64,000 nt of DNA from Alphaproteobacteria bacterium (GCA_016124335.1 WGNX01000005.1:539524-603523), one strand, 5' to 3'; numbered from the stretch's first letter, positions 19,816 to 30,569 are shown. Notes: generated by a model from the sequence alone, not told the origin. Numbers and translations are program-made.

Positions 19816-20283
19816 TCACGATGCGATTTTGACCGTCCGGTCAAGGCCTGCGTGAAGTTCGATCGTGCGCACGCAGGCGCGGGCGGCTTCGGTACCCTTG
19901 ATCACGAAGTGCCGCACGAAGAAATCGTAGTGAGCTTCGTGTTCGTGGAAATTCTGCGGCGTGAGCACCATCGATAGCACGGGCACGCCGGTATCGAGCT
20001 GGACGCGCATCAGCCCGTCGATGACCGCGTGCGCGACGAATTCGTGACGGTAGATGCCGCCGTCGACGATCAGGCCCGCCGCGACGATCGCACGGTGCCG
20101 GCCGGATTGCGCGAGACGCTTGGCCAGAAGCGGGATCTCGAAGCTTCCCGGCACGCGATGGATTTCGACGCTTGATTCGGTGCGGCCGGTCTTTGCCAGT
20201 TCGGCGACAAAGGCCTTGCGGCCATGCGCAAGGATATCGTCGTGCCAGCTTGCTTCGATGTAGGCGATTTCGGCGCGTTCCAT
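19816..20283 (-). CDS. ribH: 6,7-dimethyl-8-ribityllumazine synthase, type II (RibH2-like)
   Basis: IEASWHDDI, VPGSFEIPLLAKRLA, DGGIYRHEFVA, VLTPQNFHEH; resembles Brucella/Mesorhizobium RibH2 from memory. Confidence 0.93.
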   Translation of the reverse strand: MERAEIAYIEASWHDDILAHGRKAFVAELAKTGRTESSVEIHRVPGSFEIPLLAKRLAQSGRHRAIVAAGLIVDGGIYRHEFVAHAVIDGLMRVQLDTGVPVLSMVLTPQNFHEHEAHYDFFVRHFVIKGTEAARACVRTIELHAGLDRTVKIAS

Positions 20284-20380
20284 TGTCGGCTCCCGTTGGA
20301 CGTGTTCGTGACATCGGACCCGGGCGCGCAAACAGGCGAACGCACGCTTCCGCTGGTGCGGGTGCATGGCGTTTCGGCCC

Positions 20381-20526
<146 letters not shown>

Positions 20527-20560
20527 TGGGCCGCCGCTTTGGGCGAACGACCCGGCGCAA

Positions 20561-21622
20561 CTATGGCGTGGGGCGGGCAGCGTGTGAAGGGGCGGCGGCG
20601 GCAAGCTCTTCGAGCGGCCAGCGCGGCCGGCAGGCGGTGTCGAGCGGCGAGACGAGGCCGCGGGCGAAGCGTTCGAGCCCGGCCCACGCGATCATCGCGG
20701 CATTGTCGGTGCAAAGCCGCAGCGGCGGAGCGACAAACGCCAGCCCCGCATCTTCGGCCACACGCTGAAGGCGCATGCGCAGGGCCTGGTTGGCGGCCAC
20801 GCCACCCGCCACGACCAGATGGCCGCCCGCGGGAAATTCACGCACGAAGCGCCGCGCGGCATTGGCCGTCCGGTCGGCGATCGTATCGGCGACAGCCATC
20901 TGGAACGACGCGGCGATATCGGCCTTTGCCGCTTCGTCGGCCGGATTTGTCCGCTCGACGAGCTGCCGGACCGCCGTTTTCAGGCCGGCAAAGGAGAAAT
21001 CGCAGCCGGGCCGTCCGTATAGCGGGCGGGGCAGGTCGAAGCGCTTGGCATTGCCGCTGCGGGCAAGCTTCTCGATCGCGGGCCCGCCCGGATAGCCGAG
21101 GCCGACGAGTTTGGCGACCTTGTCGAAAGCTTCGCCGACGGCGTCGTCGAGCGTGGTGCCGAATCGGCGGTAGCGGCCGACATCCTCGACGGCGAGAAGC
21201 TGGCAATGCCCGCCCGAGACGAGCAGCAGCAGATACGGGAACGGGACGCGGTCGGACAGGCGCGCCGACAGCGCGTGCCCCTCGAGATGGTTGACCGACA
21301 CGAATGGCAGCCCGCGCGCCAGTGCCGCCCCCTTCGCGAACGTGGCGCCAACGATGACGCCGCCGATCAGGCCTGGCCCCGTCGTTGCGGCGATCGCATC
21401 GACCGCTTCCCATCCGCAGCCGGCATCGGCGAAGGTGCCGCGCACGAGGTCTTCCAGATGCGCAAGGTGCGAGCGCGCGGCGATCTCGGGCACGATGCCG
21501 CCATAAGGCGCGTGCTCGCGCGTCTGCGACAGCACGCGCTCGGCGTGAATCTTTCCCGTGTCGTCGACCAATGCGGCTGCGGTTTCGTCGCAACTCGTCT
21601 CGATGCCCAGAATAAGCGTCAT
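20561..21622 (-). CDS. tsaD: tRNA N6-adenosine threonylcarbamoyltransferase
   Basis: [41 protein letters not shown]. Confidence 0.97.
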   Translation of the reverse strand: MTLILGIETSCDETAAALVDDTGKIHAERVLSQTREHAPYGGIVPEIAARSHLAHLEDLVRGTFADAGCGWEAVDAIAATTGPGLIGGVIVGATFAKGAALARGLPFVSVNHLEGHALSARLSDRVPFPYLLLLVSGGHCQLLAVEDVGRYRRFGTTLDDAVGEAFDKVAKLVGLGYPGGPAIEKLARSGNAKRFDLPRPLYGRPGCDFSFAGLKTAVRQLVERTNPADEAAKADIAASFQMAVADTIADRTANAARRFVREFPAGGHLVVAGGVAANQALRMRLQRVAEDAGLAFVAPPLRLCTDNAAMIAWAGLERFARGLVSPLDTACRPRWPLEELAAAAPSHAARPTP

Positions 21623-21704
21623 GCGGGGGCGGGTTTAGCGCATCCGGCGTGCGGCCGAAAGCACCCTTGCTTGCGCCCTCGCGGGCACGCGATAAAGGGG
21701 TGGA

Positions 21705-22643
21705 ATGACGAAAGATTTGCAAACATTGCGCATCGGTACACGCGGCTCGCCGCTGGCGCTCTGGCAGGCGAACGAGACAAAGCGCCTGCTTGCCGGCGCG
21801 CATCCGGCGCTGGCCGCGCCCGGCGCCGTCGAGATCCGCGTGATCAAGACGACCGGCGACCGCATCCAGGACCGCACGCTCGCCGAAGCCGGCGGCAAGG
21901 GCCTGTTCACGAAGGAGATCGAGGAGGCAATGATCGCGCGCGAGATCGATCTTGCCGTCCATTCGATGAAGGACGTGCCGACCTGGCTGCCCGAGGGCCT
22001 GGGAATCGTCGCGGTGCTCGAGCGCGAGGACCCGCGCGACGCATTGATTGCAGGGCCCGGAATTTCGTCGATCGACGACCTGCGCGTGGGTGCGGTTGTG
22101 GGAACCGCGTCGCTGCGGCGCGGCGCGCAGCTGCTTGCGCGCCGGCCGGACGTGAAGATCGTGCCCTTGCGTGGAAACGTCGACACGCGGATCGCCAAGG
22201 TCGAGCGTGGCGAGGTCGAGGCGACATTCCTTGCCTATGCGGGGTTGCGCCGGCTCGGGCGGACCGAGGCGGTGCGCGCTCTCATGGAGCCGGAGGACAT
22301 GCTGCCGGCGGTGGCGCAGGGCGCCATCGGGATCGAATGCCGGCTCGACGACCAGCGCACGCGCGGCCTGCTCGCGGCGATCGACCACGCGCCGACCGCG
22401 ATCGCGGTGACGGCCGAACGGGGCCTGCTGGAAAAGCTCGACGGATCGTGCCGCACGCCGATCGGCGCCCTTGCCGTAGCCGTCGCGGGCGACCGACTGC
22501 GACTCGACGGGCTCGTCGTACGGCCCGACGGGAGCGGGTTGATGACGACCTCGCGCGAGGGTCCCGTCGCGCTGGCGCTGGCGATGGGCCGCGATGCGGG
22601 CGAAGAACTCAAGCACCGGGCCGGCCCGGGTTACTTCCAATGA
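21705..22643 (+). CDS. hemC: Hydroxymethylbilane synthase
   Basis: LRIGTRGSPLALWQA, DLAVHSMKDVPTWLPEGL, LDGSCRTPIGALA. Confidence 0.97.
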   Translation: MTKDLQTLRIGTRGSPLALWQANETKRLLAGAHPALAAPGAVEIRVIKTTGDRIQDRTLAEAGGKGLFTKEIEEAMIAREIDLAVHSMKDVPTWLPEGLGIVAVLEREDPRDALIAGPGISSIDDLRVGAVVGTASLRRGAQLLARRPDVKIVPLRGNVDTRIAKVERGEVEATFLAYAGLRRLGRTEAVRALMEPEDMLPAVAQGAIGIECRLDDQRTRGLLAAIDHAPTAIAVTAERGLLEKLDGSCRTPIGALAVAVAGDRLRLDGLVVRPDGSGLMTTSREGPVALALAMGRDAGEELKHRAGPGYFQ

Positions 22644-24427
22644 CACGCCGCCGCCTGCGCGTTCTCGTCACGCGGCCGCTGGGCGAGGCCGAGCTGTTCG
22701 CCGTGGCGCTCGCCATGCGCGGGCACGAGGCCGTGCTGGCGCCGATGGTGACGATCGCGCCCGTTGCGGGGGCGGAGGTCGATCTCGGCGAGGCGCAGGC
22801 GATCCTGTTCACGTCGGCAAACGGCGTGCGCGCCTTCGCGATCGCGCGCCGCGAGCGTGACCTGCCCGCGTTCTGCGTGGGCGATGCCACGGCCGCAGCC
22901 GCGCGCGCGACCGGCTTTACGAACGTCGAAAGCGCGTCGGGCGATGTCGAGGCGCTGGCCACTCTCGTGCGCGAACGCCTGAAGCCGGCCGATGGCGCGC
23001 TTGTCCATGCGGCGGGCACCGTGGTCGCGGGCGATCTTTCCGGCGCGCTGTCGGCCGACGGGTTCGAAGTGCGGCGCGCGCAGCTTTATAAGGCGGAGCC
23101 GGCGGCCACGATGCCCGCCGAGGCGGCTGCCGAAATCCGCGCCGGCCGGATCGACGCCGTGACATTCTTCTCGCCGCGAACGGCCGAGATTTTTGCGCGT
23201 GTCGCGCACGCATCCGGCTTTCACGACGAGTTTCGCGGCGTCGCGGCGGTGGCGCTGGCGCAAAGTGCCCTTGCCGCATTGCATCGCGAGGATTGCGCGT
23301 TCGGTGCCGAAATCGCCGCGTCCCGTCCCGACGAAGCGGCCCTGCTTGACGCGCTCGACCGACTTGCGGAGGAACCTGCCATGACCGAGGAAGCCCCGCC
23401 GCCGAAGTTCGAACTGCCCGGGCAACCGGAAGCCGGCGCGTCGAAAAAAGAGGCGGCGCCGCCGCGCGAGAAGCCGCGCGCGGCCGTGCTCGTCCCGATC
23501 GCCGTGGCGCTTGTCGTGGCGCTCGTCGGCATTCTCGGATGGGCCTATTGGCAGACCGCGATGACCGGCGGGACGACGGTTTCGCGCGTGATCGAGCAGC
23601 GGCTGGCGGCGCTCGACCGGCGAATCGCGCAGGCCGAGACACGCCCCGCGCCGCCGGCGGCACCGGTTGATCTTTCGCCGTTTGAGGTGCGCCTGAAGGC
23701 GCTTGAAGCACGCGACGGCGCGCCGGCATCCGACCTTGCCGCGCGCATCGCGGCGCTAGAGGCGCGGCCGGCGGGCGATCCCTCGCAGCAGGCGGCGATC
23801 GCCGCGCTGACGGCGGAAAACCGGCGTCTGGCCGACGAGCTTGCGCGCGTCCAGGCCGAGATCGGCCGCCTGCAGGGCGGCATCGTCGAGCAGGTGAACG
23901 ACCGGGCCGGCGTACGGCGCGCGGAGTTCCGCCTTGCGGTTTCGCAGCTGCGCGATGCGTTGGGTGCCGGACGGCCGTTCGCCGCGGAGCTTGCCATCGT
24001 GCGCGATCTGGCTGGCGAGCCGCTTGGCGACGGGCTTGCCGCACCGCTCGTGGCGGCGGCCGAGGACGGCATCGAGACGCGCGCGAGCCTCGCGCGGCGT
24101 TTCACCGGACTTGCCAATGCCGCGATCGCCAGCGCACGCACGCAGGCGATGCCCGGCATCCTTGGCGAGATCGTCGAACGCGCCCAGGGTTTCTTTTCGA
24201 TCCGGCGCGTGGGCGACGTGCCCGGCGACAGCCCGGCCGCGCGCGTCGCGCGTGCCGAAGCGCGCCTTTCCGTCGACGATCTGGCCGGAGCGCTCGGTGC
24301 GCTCGAAGGCGTGCAGGGCGAAGCATGGGCGGTCGGGCTCGTGCCGTGGATCGAGACCGTCCGGCGCAGGCTCGCGGCGGAGCGCGCGGCAAACGCGCTC
24401 GCCGGCCTTCCCGTGGCCGGCGGCTGA
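22640..24427 (+). CDS. hemD: Uroporphyrinogen-III synthase fused in frame to a mitofilin/HemX-like membrane protein
   Basis: One open frame of 595 aa: HemD-like to about residue 247, then TM (AVLVPIAVALVVALVGILGWAYW) and coiled-coil region; internal ATG at 23381 has an SD. Confidence 0.85.
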   Translation: MTRRRLRVLVTRPLGEAELFAVALAMRGHEAVLAPMVTIAPVAGAEVDLGEAQAILFTSANGVRAFAIARRERDLPAFCVGDATAAAARATGFTNVESASGDVEALATLVRERLKPADGALVHAAGTVVAGDLSGALSADGFEVRRAQLYKAEPAATMPAEAAAEIRAGRIDAVTFFSPRTAEIFARVAHASGFHDEFRGVAAVALAQSALAALHREDCAFGAEIAASRPDEAALLDALDRLAEEPAMTEEAPPPKFELPGQPEAGASKKEAAPPREKPRAAVLVPIAVALVVALVGILGWAYWQTAMTGGTTVSRVIEQRLAALDRRIAQAETRPAPPAAPVDLSPFEVRLKALEARDGAPASDLAARIAALEARPAGDPSQQAAIAALTAENRRLADELARVQAEIGRLQGGIVEQVNDRAGVRRAEFRLAVSQLRDALGAGRPFAAELAIVRDLAGEPLGDGLAAPLVAAAEDGIETRASLARRFTGLANAAIASARTQAMPGILGEIVERAQGFFSIRRVGDVPGDSPAARVARAEARLSVDDLAGALGALEGVQGEAWAVGLVPWIETVRRRLAAERAANALAGLPVAGG

Positions 24428-24438
24428 GGGCGGGAGCA

Positions 24439-25776
24439 ATGCGGCGCTTCATCGGCATCCTGGTCCTTGCGGCCCTTGCGATGGCGCTGGCGGCCTGGCT
24501 TGCCGACATGCCGGGAACCGCGACGGTCGAGATCGCGGGCTGGCGGGTCGATACGTCGGCTGGCGGGCTTGCGACGGCGGGACTGGCACTGGCGTTCGCA
24601 TTCGTGCTGGCCGACCGGATCTGGCGGCTTGTGACGGGCGCGCCGCGGCGCTTTTCCGAATGGCGGCGCGTACGGCGCACGCGGCGCGGCCACGCGGCAC
24701 TTGCGCGCGGGCTTGTCGCGATCGCCGCGGGCGAGGCGAACGAGGCGCAGCGCCAGGCACGGCTTGCCGCGCGCGCGCTCGACGATGCGCCGGTGGCGCG
24801 GCTCCTGTCGGCGCAGGCGGCCCAGCTTTCCGGCGATGCGGCATCCGCGCGCCGGTATCTCGAAGCGATGCGCGCCTCGCCGGAAACCGAATTCGCGGCC
24901 CTGCGCGGGCTCGTGGGCGAAGCGATGCGGGCGGGCGAGGACCGGCGCGCGCTGGAACTGGCGCGCCGGGCGCGCGAACTGAAGCCGGGCGCACCCTGGG
25001 TCACGGCGGCACTTGTCGATCTGGAAACGCGCTCGGGCGACTGGGCGGCGGCGGCCGAATCGCTGGCGCGGGCGCGCCGCACCAAGCTGCTGCCCGCCGA
25101 ACAGGCCGACGCGAACGCCGCGGCCGTCCTGCACGAACGCGCGCGCCAGCTCGTGCGCGAAGACCTGAAGCGTGACGCGATGGCGGTGGCCGAACGCGCG
25201 CACCGGCTCGCCCCGGACCGGCCGGAGATCGCGGCCACGCTTGCAAGCCTCTACGCGAAGGACGGGCGGCTGCGCGCGGCGGCAAACCTCGTCGAGAAGG
25301 AATGGGCGCGCCGCCCGCATCCCGAACTTGCCGCCGCCCATCGCCTTGCGCGGCCCGCGGCCAATCCGCTCGACCGTTTCCGGCAGGTGGAACGTCTTGC
25401 GCGCAACGCGCCCGACCATCGCGAGAGCCACGTGGCGCTTGCCGAAGCCGCACTCGAGGCCGAGCTGTGGGGCGAGGCGAAGCGCCATGCCGATGCGGCC
25501 GTCGCTGCATCCGGGGGCGACGCGAGTGCCGGCCTTTGCCGGCTGTTCGCGCGCATCGAGCAGAGCCGCGGCGACGATCCGGCGGCGGCTTCGGCATGGC
25601 TCGCGCGTGCCGCCGACGCCCCCGCCGATCCGGCATGGACGTGCCGTTCGTGCGGACAGCCCCACGCGGCCTGGGCGGCCTTGTGCGCGAACTGCGGGGC
25701 CTTCGACCGGCTCGAGTGGCGCGCGCCCGCAAGGCTGGCGGGCCAGCCTGCGACCATCGAACAGAAAACAGTCTAA
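24439..25776 (+). CDS. hemY: HemY-like TPR membrane protein (heme biosynthesis HemY family)
   Basis: Two N-terminal TM segments, TPR-like repeats, C-terminal CRSCGQPHAAWAALCANCGAFD zinc ribbon; position after hemC-hemD. Confidence 0.88.
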   Translation: MRRFIGILVLAALAMALAAWLADMPGTATVEIAGWRVDTSAGGLATAGLALAFAFVLADRIWRLVTGAPRRFSEWRRVRRTRRGHAALARGLVAIAAGEANEAQRQARLAARALDDAPVARLLSAQAAQLSGDAASARRYLEAMRASPETEFAALRGLVGEAMRAGEDRRALELARRARELKPGAPWVTAALVDLETRSGDWAAAAESLARARRTKLLPAEQADANAAAVLHERARQLVREDLKRDAMAVAERAHRLAPDRPEIAATLASLYAKDGRLRAAANLVEKEWARRPHPELAAAHRLARPAANPLDRFRQVERLARNAPDHRESHVALAEAALEAELWGEAKRHADAAVAASGGDASAGLCRLFARIEQSRGDDPAAASAWLARAADAPADPAWTCRSCGQPHAAWAALCANCGAFDRLEWRAPARLAGQPATIEQKTV

Positions 25777-27203
25777 CCTTTATTCTCGGCGAGCTTCTCG
25801 TCGATGAGGCTCAGCCCCTCGACCAGCGTCTTCTCGGCGCGCTCTGCGCCCGAGACGAGTTCGAGCATGCGCACGCTCGAATAGAGGTCGGCTTCGGCCG
25901 CCTCGCGGTTCTCGGCCTTCAGGCCCTTCGAGCGCAGATCGAAGAACAGCTTGCCGGTGTGGCCGTCGATATGGCCTTCCACGCGCTTCAGCTCGTCCTT
26001 CAGTTCCTGCGAAATGCCGAGCTCGCCCGCGTATTTGGCGGCGAGCTGCATGGCGAGCAGCCGGTCTTCGACCTGCTGCATCTCGGTGATGTCGCCTTCG
26101 CCCGTGGCCATCGGCGCCAGCCGCTTCAGGTCGGCGAGCACGGTGGCGATCTCCTTGCCGGCGTTCTCGATGACGTTGGCGGAAACCATTTCCTTGAGCT
26201 TCATGCGCACGCGGTCGAGCCGGCGCGCGGCCGCGGCCCCCGAGGTGCCCTTGAGCTGTTCCTTGCCCTTGTTGATGCCTTCGAGATGGTGGCCGACTTC
26301 CTTGGCCAGATCCTCGCGCACCGTGATCTTGCCGTCGTTGGCGCCCGAGGCGATCTGGCGGCGCACTTCCTCGAAGCGCTGCTCCATGTCGGTGACCATC
26401 ACCTCGGTCGTGATCGAGGCAAGCTCGCCGGTCGAGCCGGCCATGCCCTTCTCGGCCACGCGCACGAAGATCGACAGGATCTCGGTCGGCTGGTCGAGCC
26501 GCGCGACGAGCGCGTAGACGACGACGGGTGCACGCACCTTCATGCGCTCGTCCACGGCCATCACGGTCTGGCCGATCACGCCGATATCCTCGTCGGTCAG
26601 CGCCACGATCGGCTTGGGCGGCAGGTTGTCGCGCATCTGCTGGATCTCGAGGCCGATTTCCAGCACGTCGCACACGTCCTGCAGGTCGAGCCACATCTCG
26701 GGCCCGCCGAGCTTGGGCACCACCTCGGCGCGGTACGAGACGTTCTTTTCGCCGCGCGTGACGATCTCGCGAAGCGCCGTGGCGCACTGCGGCCACAGGC
26801 GCTCGCCCAGCGCCAGCCAGCTCGTGTGCGCGCGGCCGACTTTCCGGATCTCTTCCTCGATCTGCTCGACCTCGGTGCGGCCGATCTTGTCGACGATCAG
26901 GTCCCAGGCCGGATTGATCACGTGCCGGCTGATCTTGCCGATGATCTTGGGCTTGTTGGGCGGCGTGTTGGTCAGCATGTCCTCGAACGGCAGCGCGAAA
27001 AGCCGTTTGGCGGTCATGCGCCGGACCGGCCGCACGAGCTGCAGGCGCGGGCGGAACTGGCCCAGCAGCGTCACGGCGGTGGAGTCCGTGTGATTGCCCG
27101 CGCGCTTGCCTTCGAGGCTCCAGACGAGCTCGACCAGCGTCGCTTCGGGGATCTGCGACAGGCGCTGCGAAAGATCGCCGAGGGATTTGCCCACGTCCGT
27201 CAT
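25773..27203 (-). CDS. Hypothetical protein, 476 aa, predominantly helical
   Basis: Long ORF, 4-nt overlap with the upstream ORF, no family recognised. Confidence 0.85.
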   Translation of the reverse strand: MTDVGKSLGDLSQRLSQIPEATLVELVWSLEGKRAGNHTDSTAVTLLGQFRPRLQLVRPVRRMTAKRLFALPFEDMLTNTPPNKPKIIGKISRHVINPAWDLIVDKIGRTEVEQIEEEIRKVGRAHTSWLALGERLWPQCATALREIVTRGEKNVSYRAEVVPKLGGPEMWLDLQDVCDVLEIGLEIQQMRDNLPPKPIVALTDEDIGVIGQTVMAVDERMKVRAPVVVYALVARLDQPTEILSIFVRVAEKGMAGSTGELASITTEVMVTDMEQRFEEVRRQIASGANDGKITVREDLAKEVGHHLEGINKGKEQLKGTSGAAAARRLDRVRMKLKEMVSANVIENAGKEIATVLADLKRLAPMATGEGDITEMQQVEDRLLAMQLAAKYAGELGISQELKDELKRVEGHIDGHTGKLFFDLRSKGLKAENREAAEADLYSSVRMLELVSGAERAEKTLVEGLSLIDEKLAENKG

Positions 27204-28309
27204 GCGGCCTTCGCCTTGTATCGTTCGAGGCGGGTGCGCAGGTCGGCGTCGATCGTGCCGCTGACCCAGTCTTCCATCGGCTTGACGAGCTTGCGCCGCT
27301 GCAGGCCGATATCGCGCAGCTTGTCGCGGCGCACGCCGGTGACCTCTTCCTCGGGCACGATGGGCAGGATGCGCGCAAGCTCCTGCACCGTCGCCTGCTG
27401 CTCGAAGGCGGGCTTCAGCACGGCGTCTTCCCACATCGCCACGAGCATGTCCCAGCCGTCGAGCATCCACGAGATGCGCCTGACGTTGTTCTCGAGCTCG
27501 GCCTGCACTTTCTCCCAGCCCAGCACGGTCGCATCGATCCTGCCCATGAAGGCGTCGATCGCGGTGAAGTGCTCGCTGGCGAGCGAGGCCGTCTCGCGCG
27601 CCACGAGGCTTGCAAGCCCGCCCAGCGGGCTGGCGTCCGACTTGTCGATCTCCGACCAGCTGCCGATCGAGTTCGCGAATTCCTCGATGCGCGTGCGCAT
27701 GCGGCGAAGGCGCGGCGGCTTGGGCAGCTTGGGCACGCCCACGGCCGCGATCAGGTCGGACCACTGCTCGAGCAGCGCGTAAAGCTCGTTGCCCTCGAGC
27801 TTCACCTTGTGGGCGACGCGCGCGAGGATGAGCTTGGCCTGCTGGCGGCCGGTCTCGCTCTGCACGTGGGCAAGCGTGATCTGCAGCGAACCTTGCGAGA
27901 GCTGGGCAACCGTTTCGGCGAGCAGCGAGAACTGGATGAGGAGCTTGAAGTCGTCCTCGTCCTTCAGCATCGCCTTCGCCTGCTTGGCGGCGGCGGGCCC
28001 CGCCAGCCCGGTCGACGCCGTCTTCAGCGTCGCGCGCCGCACCTGGTCGGGCGTCGAGGCGCCGGCTTCGCCGATGGCGCGGTGCAGAACCCTGTCATGG
28101 ACCGTCAGCGTGAACACGTCCGGCAGACTCTTCCACTGGAGAATGTAGTTGCCCTTGGCGCCCGAAGGGTTGGGAACCACCAGTTCCAGATCCTCGCCGC
28201 GCCCGCGCACGCGCGCGCCGACGATGATCGGTGTCGTGAACGGCACCGACGCCCCGCGCTCCGCAAACGACGGAGGCGCCCAGAAAGACTTCGATACCGC
28301 CCCGTCCAT
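27200..28309 (-). CDS. Hypothetical protein, 369 aa
   Basis: Long ORF; 4-nt overlap with the downstream gene; no family recognised. Confidence 0.85.
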   Translation of the reverse strand: MDGAVSKSFWAPPSFAERGASVPFTTPIIVGARVRGRGEDLELVVPNPSGAKGNYILQWKSLPDVFTLTVHDRVLHRAIGEAGASTPDQVRRATLKTASTGLAGPAAAKQAKAMLKDEDDFKLLIQFSLLAETVAQLSQGSLQITLAHVQSETGRQQAKLILARVAHKVKLEGNELYALLEQWSDLIAAVGVPKLPKPPRLRRMRTRIEEFANSIGSWSEIDKSDASPLGGLASLVARETASLASEHFTAIDAFMGRIDATVLGWEKVQAELENNVRRISWMLDGWDMLVAMWEDAVLKPAFEQQATVQELARILPIVPEEEVTGVRRDKLRDIGLQRRKLVKPMEDWVSGTIDADLRTRLERYKAKAA

Positions 28310-28484
28310 TCCTCGCCTAAAATCGGTTGTGGCTAAACGCCGGGGACACCGGTTTCGCGGTATTCCGGTGCGCGCCACAAGTGTTCAACAAGACCTTAGC
28401 AGAACGGCGCGAAGCCAAGCCAGAGATAGACGCCCGGCCGCCGGCCCTTCCGGCGCGGGCCTGCGGGCGCGGAGTCCCTTCAAA

Positions 28485-28928
28485 ATGAATGAGTTCGACC
28501 CCTCCCGCGAGCGCCCGGCCGTGCTGTTTGCCAACGAGGCGTTCTACCAGGCCTTCGCCGACCGCGATTTCGCGGCGATGGGCGCGCTCTGGGCGGAGAG
28601 TGCCGCTTGCGTGTGCATCCACCCGGGCTGGCCGGCCCTGAGCGGGCGCAAGGACGTGCTGGCAAGCTGGCAGCGCATCCTCCAAGGCGATACGCCCGCG
28701 ATCGACTGCCATCTCGCCGAGGTGCATTTCGCGGGCGAGACGGCCTTCGTGGTCTGCTACGAGGTGGTGGGCCGCGACTGGCTGGTGGCGACCAACGCGT
28801 TCGTGCGCGAGCAGGGGCGCTGGCGCCTGATGTTCCATCAGGCCGGCCCCACGCCGCCGATGACCGCGGCCCTTGCGGCAGACGACGCGGACGATGACGG
28901 GGATGACGGTCACGGCCGGCCCAACTGA
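28485..28928 (+). CDS. NTF2-like / SnoaL-like nuclear transport factor 2 family protein
   Basis: NEAFYQAFADRDFAAMGALWAESAACVCIHPGWPALSGRKDVLASW. Confidence 0.9.
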   Translation: MNEFDPSRERPAVLFANEAFYQAFADRDFAAMGALWAESAACVCIHPGWPALSGRKDVLASWQRILQGDTPAIDCHLAEVHFAGETAFVVCYEVVGRDWLVATNAFVREQGRWRLMFHQAGPTPPMTAALAADDADDDGDDGHGRPN

Positions 28929-29294
28929 TCAGCGCCGGCCGAAGGCGGCCGCGAACAGCAGCGCCCAGCCGAGAAGCAAACACGTGCCGCCCGCCGGGAT
29001 CAGCGGCCCGACCGGCAGGTCGAGAAACGCGCGCGCATAGAGCCCGCCGCTGAACGCCGCGCACCCGAGCGCGAAGGCAAGCCCCGCGAAATCGAGCCGC
29101 AGGGTGCCGCGATCGCGCACCAGTGCCGCCACGCCGACCAGCGCAAGCGCATGCAGGCACTGGTAGAGCGAAGCCGTGCGCACCAGCCCGACCGCCGCTT
29201 CGTCGAGCGAGGCCGACAGCGCGTGCGCGGCCGCGGCCCCCATCGCCACGCCGATGAAGCCGTTGAGTGCGCCAAGTGCGAGCCAGATTCTCAT
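28929..29294 (-). CDS. DUF423 family membrane protein
   Basis: GALNGFIGVAMGAAAAHAL...LYQCLHALALVGV. Confidence 0.9.
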   Translation of the reverse strand: MRIWLALGALNGFIGVAMGAAAAHALSASLDEAAVGLVRTASLYQCLHALALVGVAALVRDRGTLRLDFAGLAFALGCAAFSGGLYARAFLDLPVGPLIPAGGTCLLLGWALLFAAAFGRR

Positions 29295-29380
29295 GGCGTG
29301 CAGTTTTGCACTAAAGTGAAGCGCGAACCACCCGGCGCACTGTCGCGGTTGCGCGCGGAATATCGCGGGAAGGAAACAGC

Positions 29381-30157
29381 ATGCAGGACGGACTGGAAGG
29401 AAAAGTGGCGCTCGTGACGGGCGCTTCGCGCGGCATCGGCCACGCGATCGCCGAACGGCTGGTGGCCGGCGGCATGAAGGTGGCGCTTGTGGCGCGCACG
29501 AAGGCCGAGCTTGACGCGAACGCCGCGCGGCTGGGCGCCAACGCCTTCGCGCATGCGGCCGACCTGCGCGAGGCGGCCGCCTGCACCGCCGCCATCGACG
29601 CCACGCTCGCGCATTTCGGCCATCTCGACCTGCTGGTGAACAATGCCGGCGCGACCAAGCGCGGCGCGTTCGCCGATCTGGCGGACGGCGATTTCTTCGA
29701 CGGATTCGCGCTCAAGTTCCACGCGTGCGTGCGCCTGACGCGCGCGGCCTGGCCGGCGCTGAAGGCAAGGGGCGGGGCGATCGTCAACATCATCGGTGCG
29801 GGCGGCAAGACGCCGGCCCCCGATTTCACGATCGGCGGCCCGGTCAATTCCGCGCTGATGAACTTCACGAAGGCGATGGCCCAGCTCGGCAACCGCGATG
29901 GCGTGCGCGTCAACGCGATCAATCCCGGCTCGATCGAAACCCAGCGCCTGACCGGGCGGCTGGAGGCGGCCGCGCGCGCGGCGGGCATCCCGCTCGACGA
30001 GGCGCGAAAGCGCAACCTCGCCGAACTGAACGTTCCCCGATTCGGCACGCCGGCCGAGATCGCCGAAGTGGTCGCCTTCCTGGCGGGCGGGCGCGCGGCC
30101 TACATGCAGGGCGCGCTGGTGGACGTCGACGGCGGGGTGACGCGCGGGCTGTTCTGA
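29381..30157 (+). CDS. SDR family oxidoreductase
   Basis: VALVTGASRGIGHAIA, LLVNNAGATKRG, VRVNAINPGSIET. Confidence 0.93.
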   Translation: MQDGLEGKVALVTGASRGIGHAIAERLVAGGMKVALVARTKAELDANAARLGANAFAHAADLREAAACTAAIDATLAHFGHLDLLVNNAGATKRGAFADLADGDFFDGFALKFHACVRLTRAAWPALKARGGAIVNIIGAGGKTPAPDFTIGGPVNSALMNFTKAMAQLGNRDGVRVNAINPGSIETQRLTGRLEAAARAAGIPLDEARKRNLAELNVPRFGTPAEIAEVVAFLAGGRAAYMQGALVDVDGGVTRGLF

Positions 30158-30494
30158 GCGCGCCGCCGGAGCCCGGCCGGGTGCCGGAAGGGATCGCCGG
30201 CCGGCCCCCGGAAGCGGGCGACGACAGGCGACGGTAACCTGTTTAACCCGTTGATCCGGAACGAAGGTAACCGTTGCGCGCGAGATCGTGACGACACCCG
30301 TTCGGGGGCCGGAAGGCGCGGTTCGCAAGGGCAGGCGGCGGGCAGGCATGGCGACTCCTTTCTGGTTGTGAAGTCAGCCACAACCCGCCCCGATTGTCAC
30401 GAAAATAAACCTATTTTTGCCCGCCACCGGAAGCCGACGGGTTCACTTGCACGGGCGGGTTCAGTCCTGTAGTTTCCGCGCGATTTTTCCCGGT

Positions 30495-30569
30495 GCCGCA
30501 GTAGCTCAGGGGTAGAGCAGCGCATTCGTAATGCGCGGGTCGGGGGTTCAATTCCCTCCTGCGGCACCA
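30495..30569 (+). tRNA. tRNA-Thr (anticodon CGT), CCA encoded
   Basis: Cloverleaf: acceptor GCCGCAG/CTGCGGC, D arm GCTC..GAGC, anticodon stem GCGCA-TTCGTAA-TGCGC, T arm GGGGG-TTCAATT-CCCTC. Confidence 0.93.
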
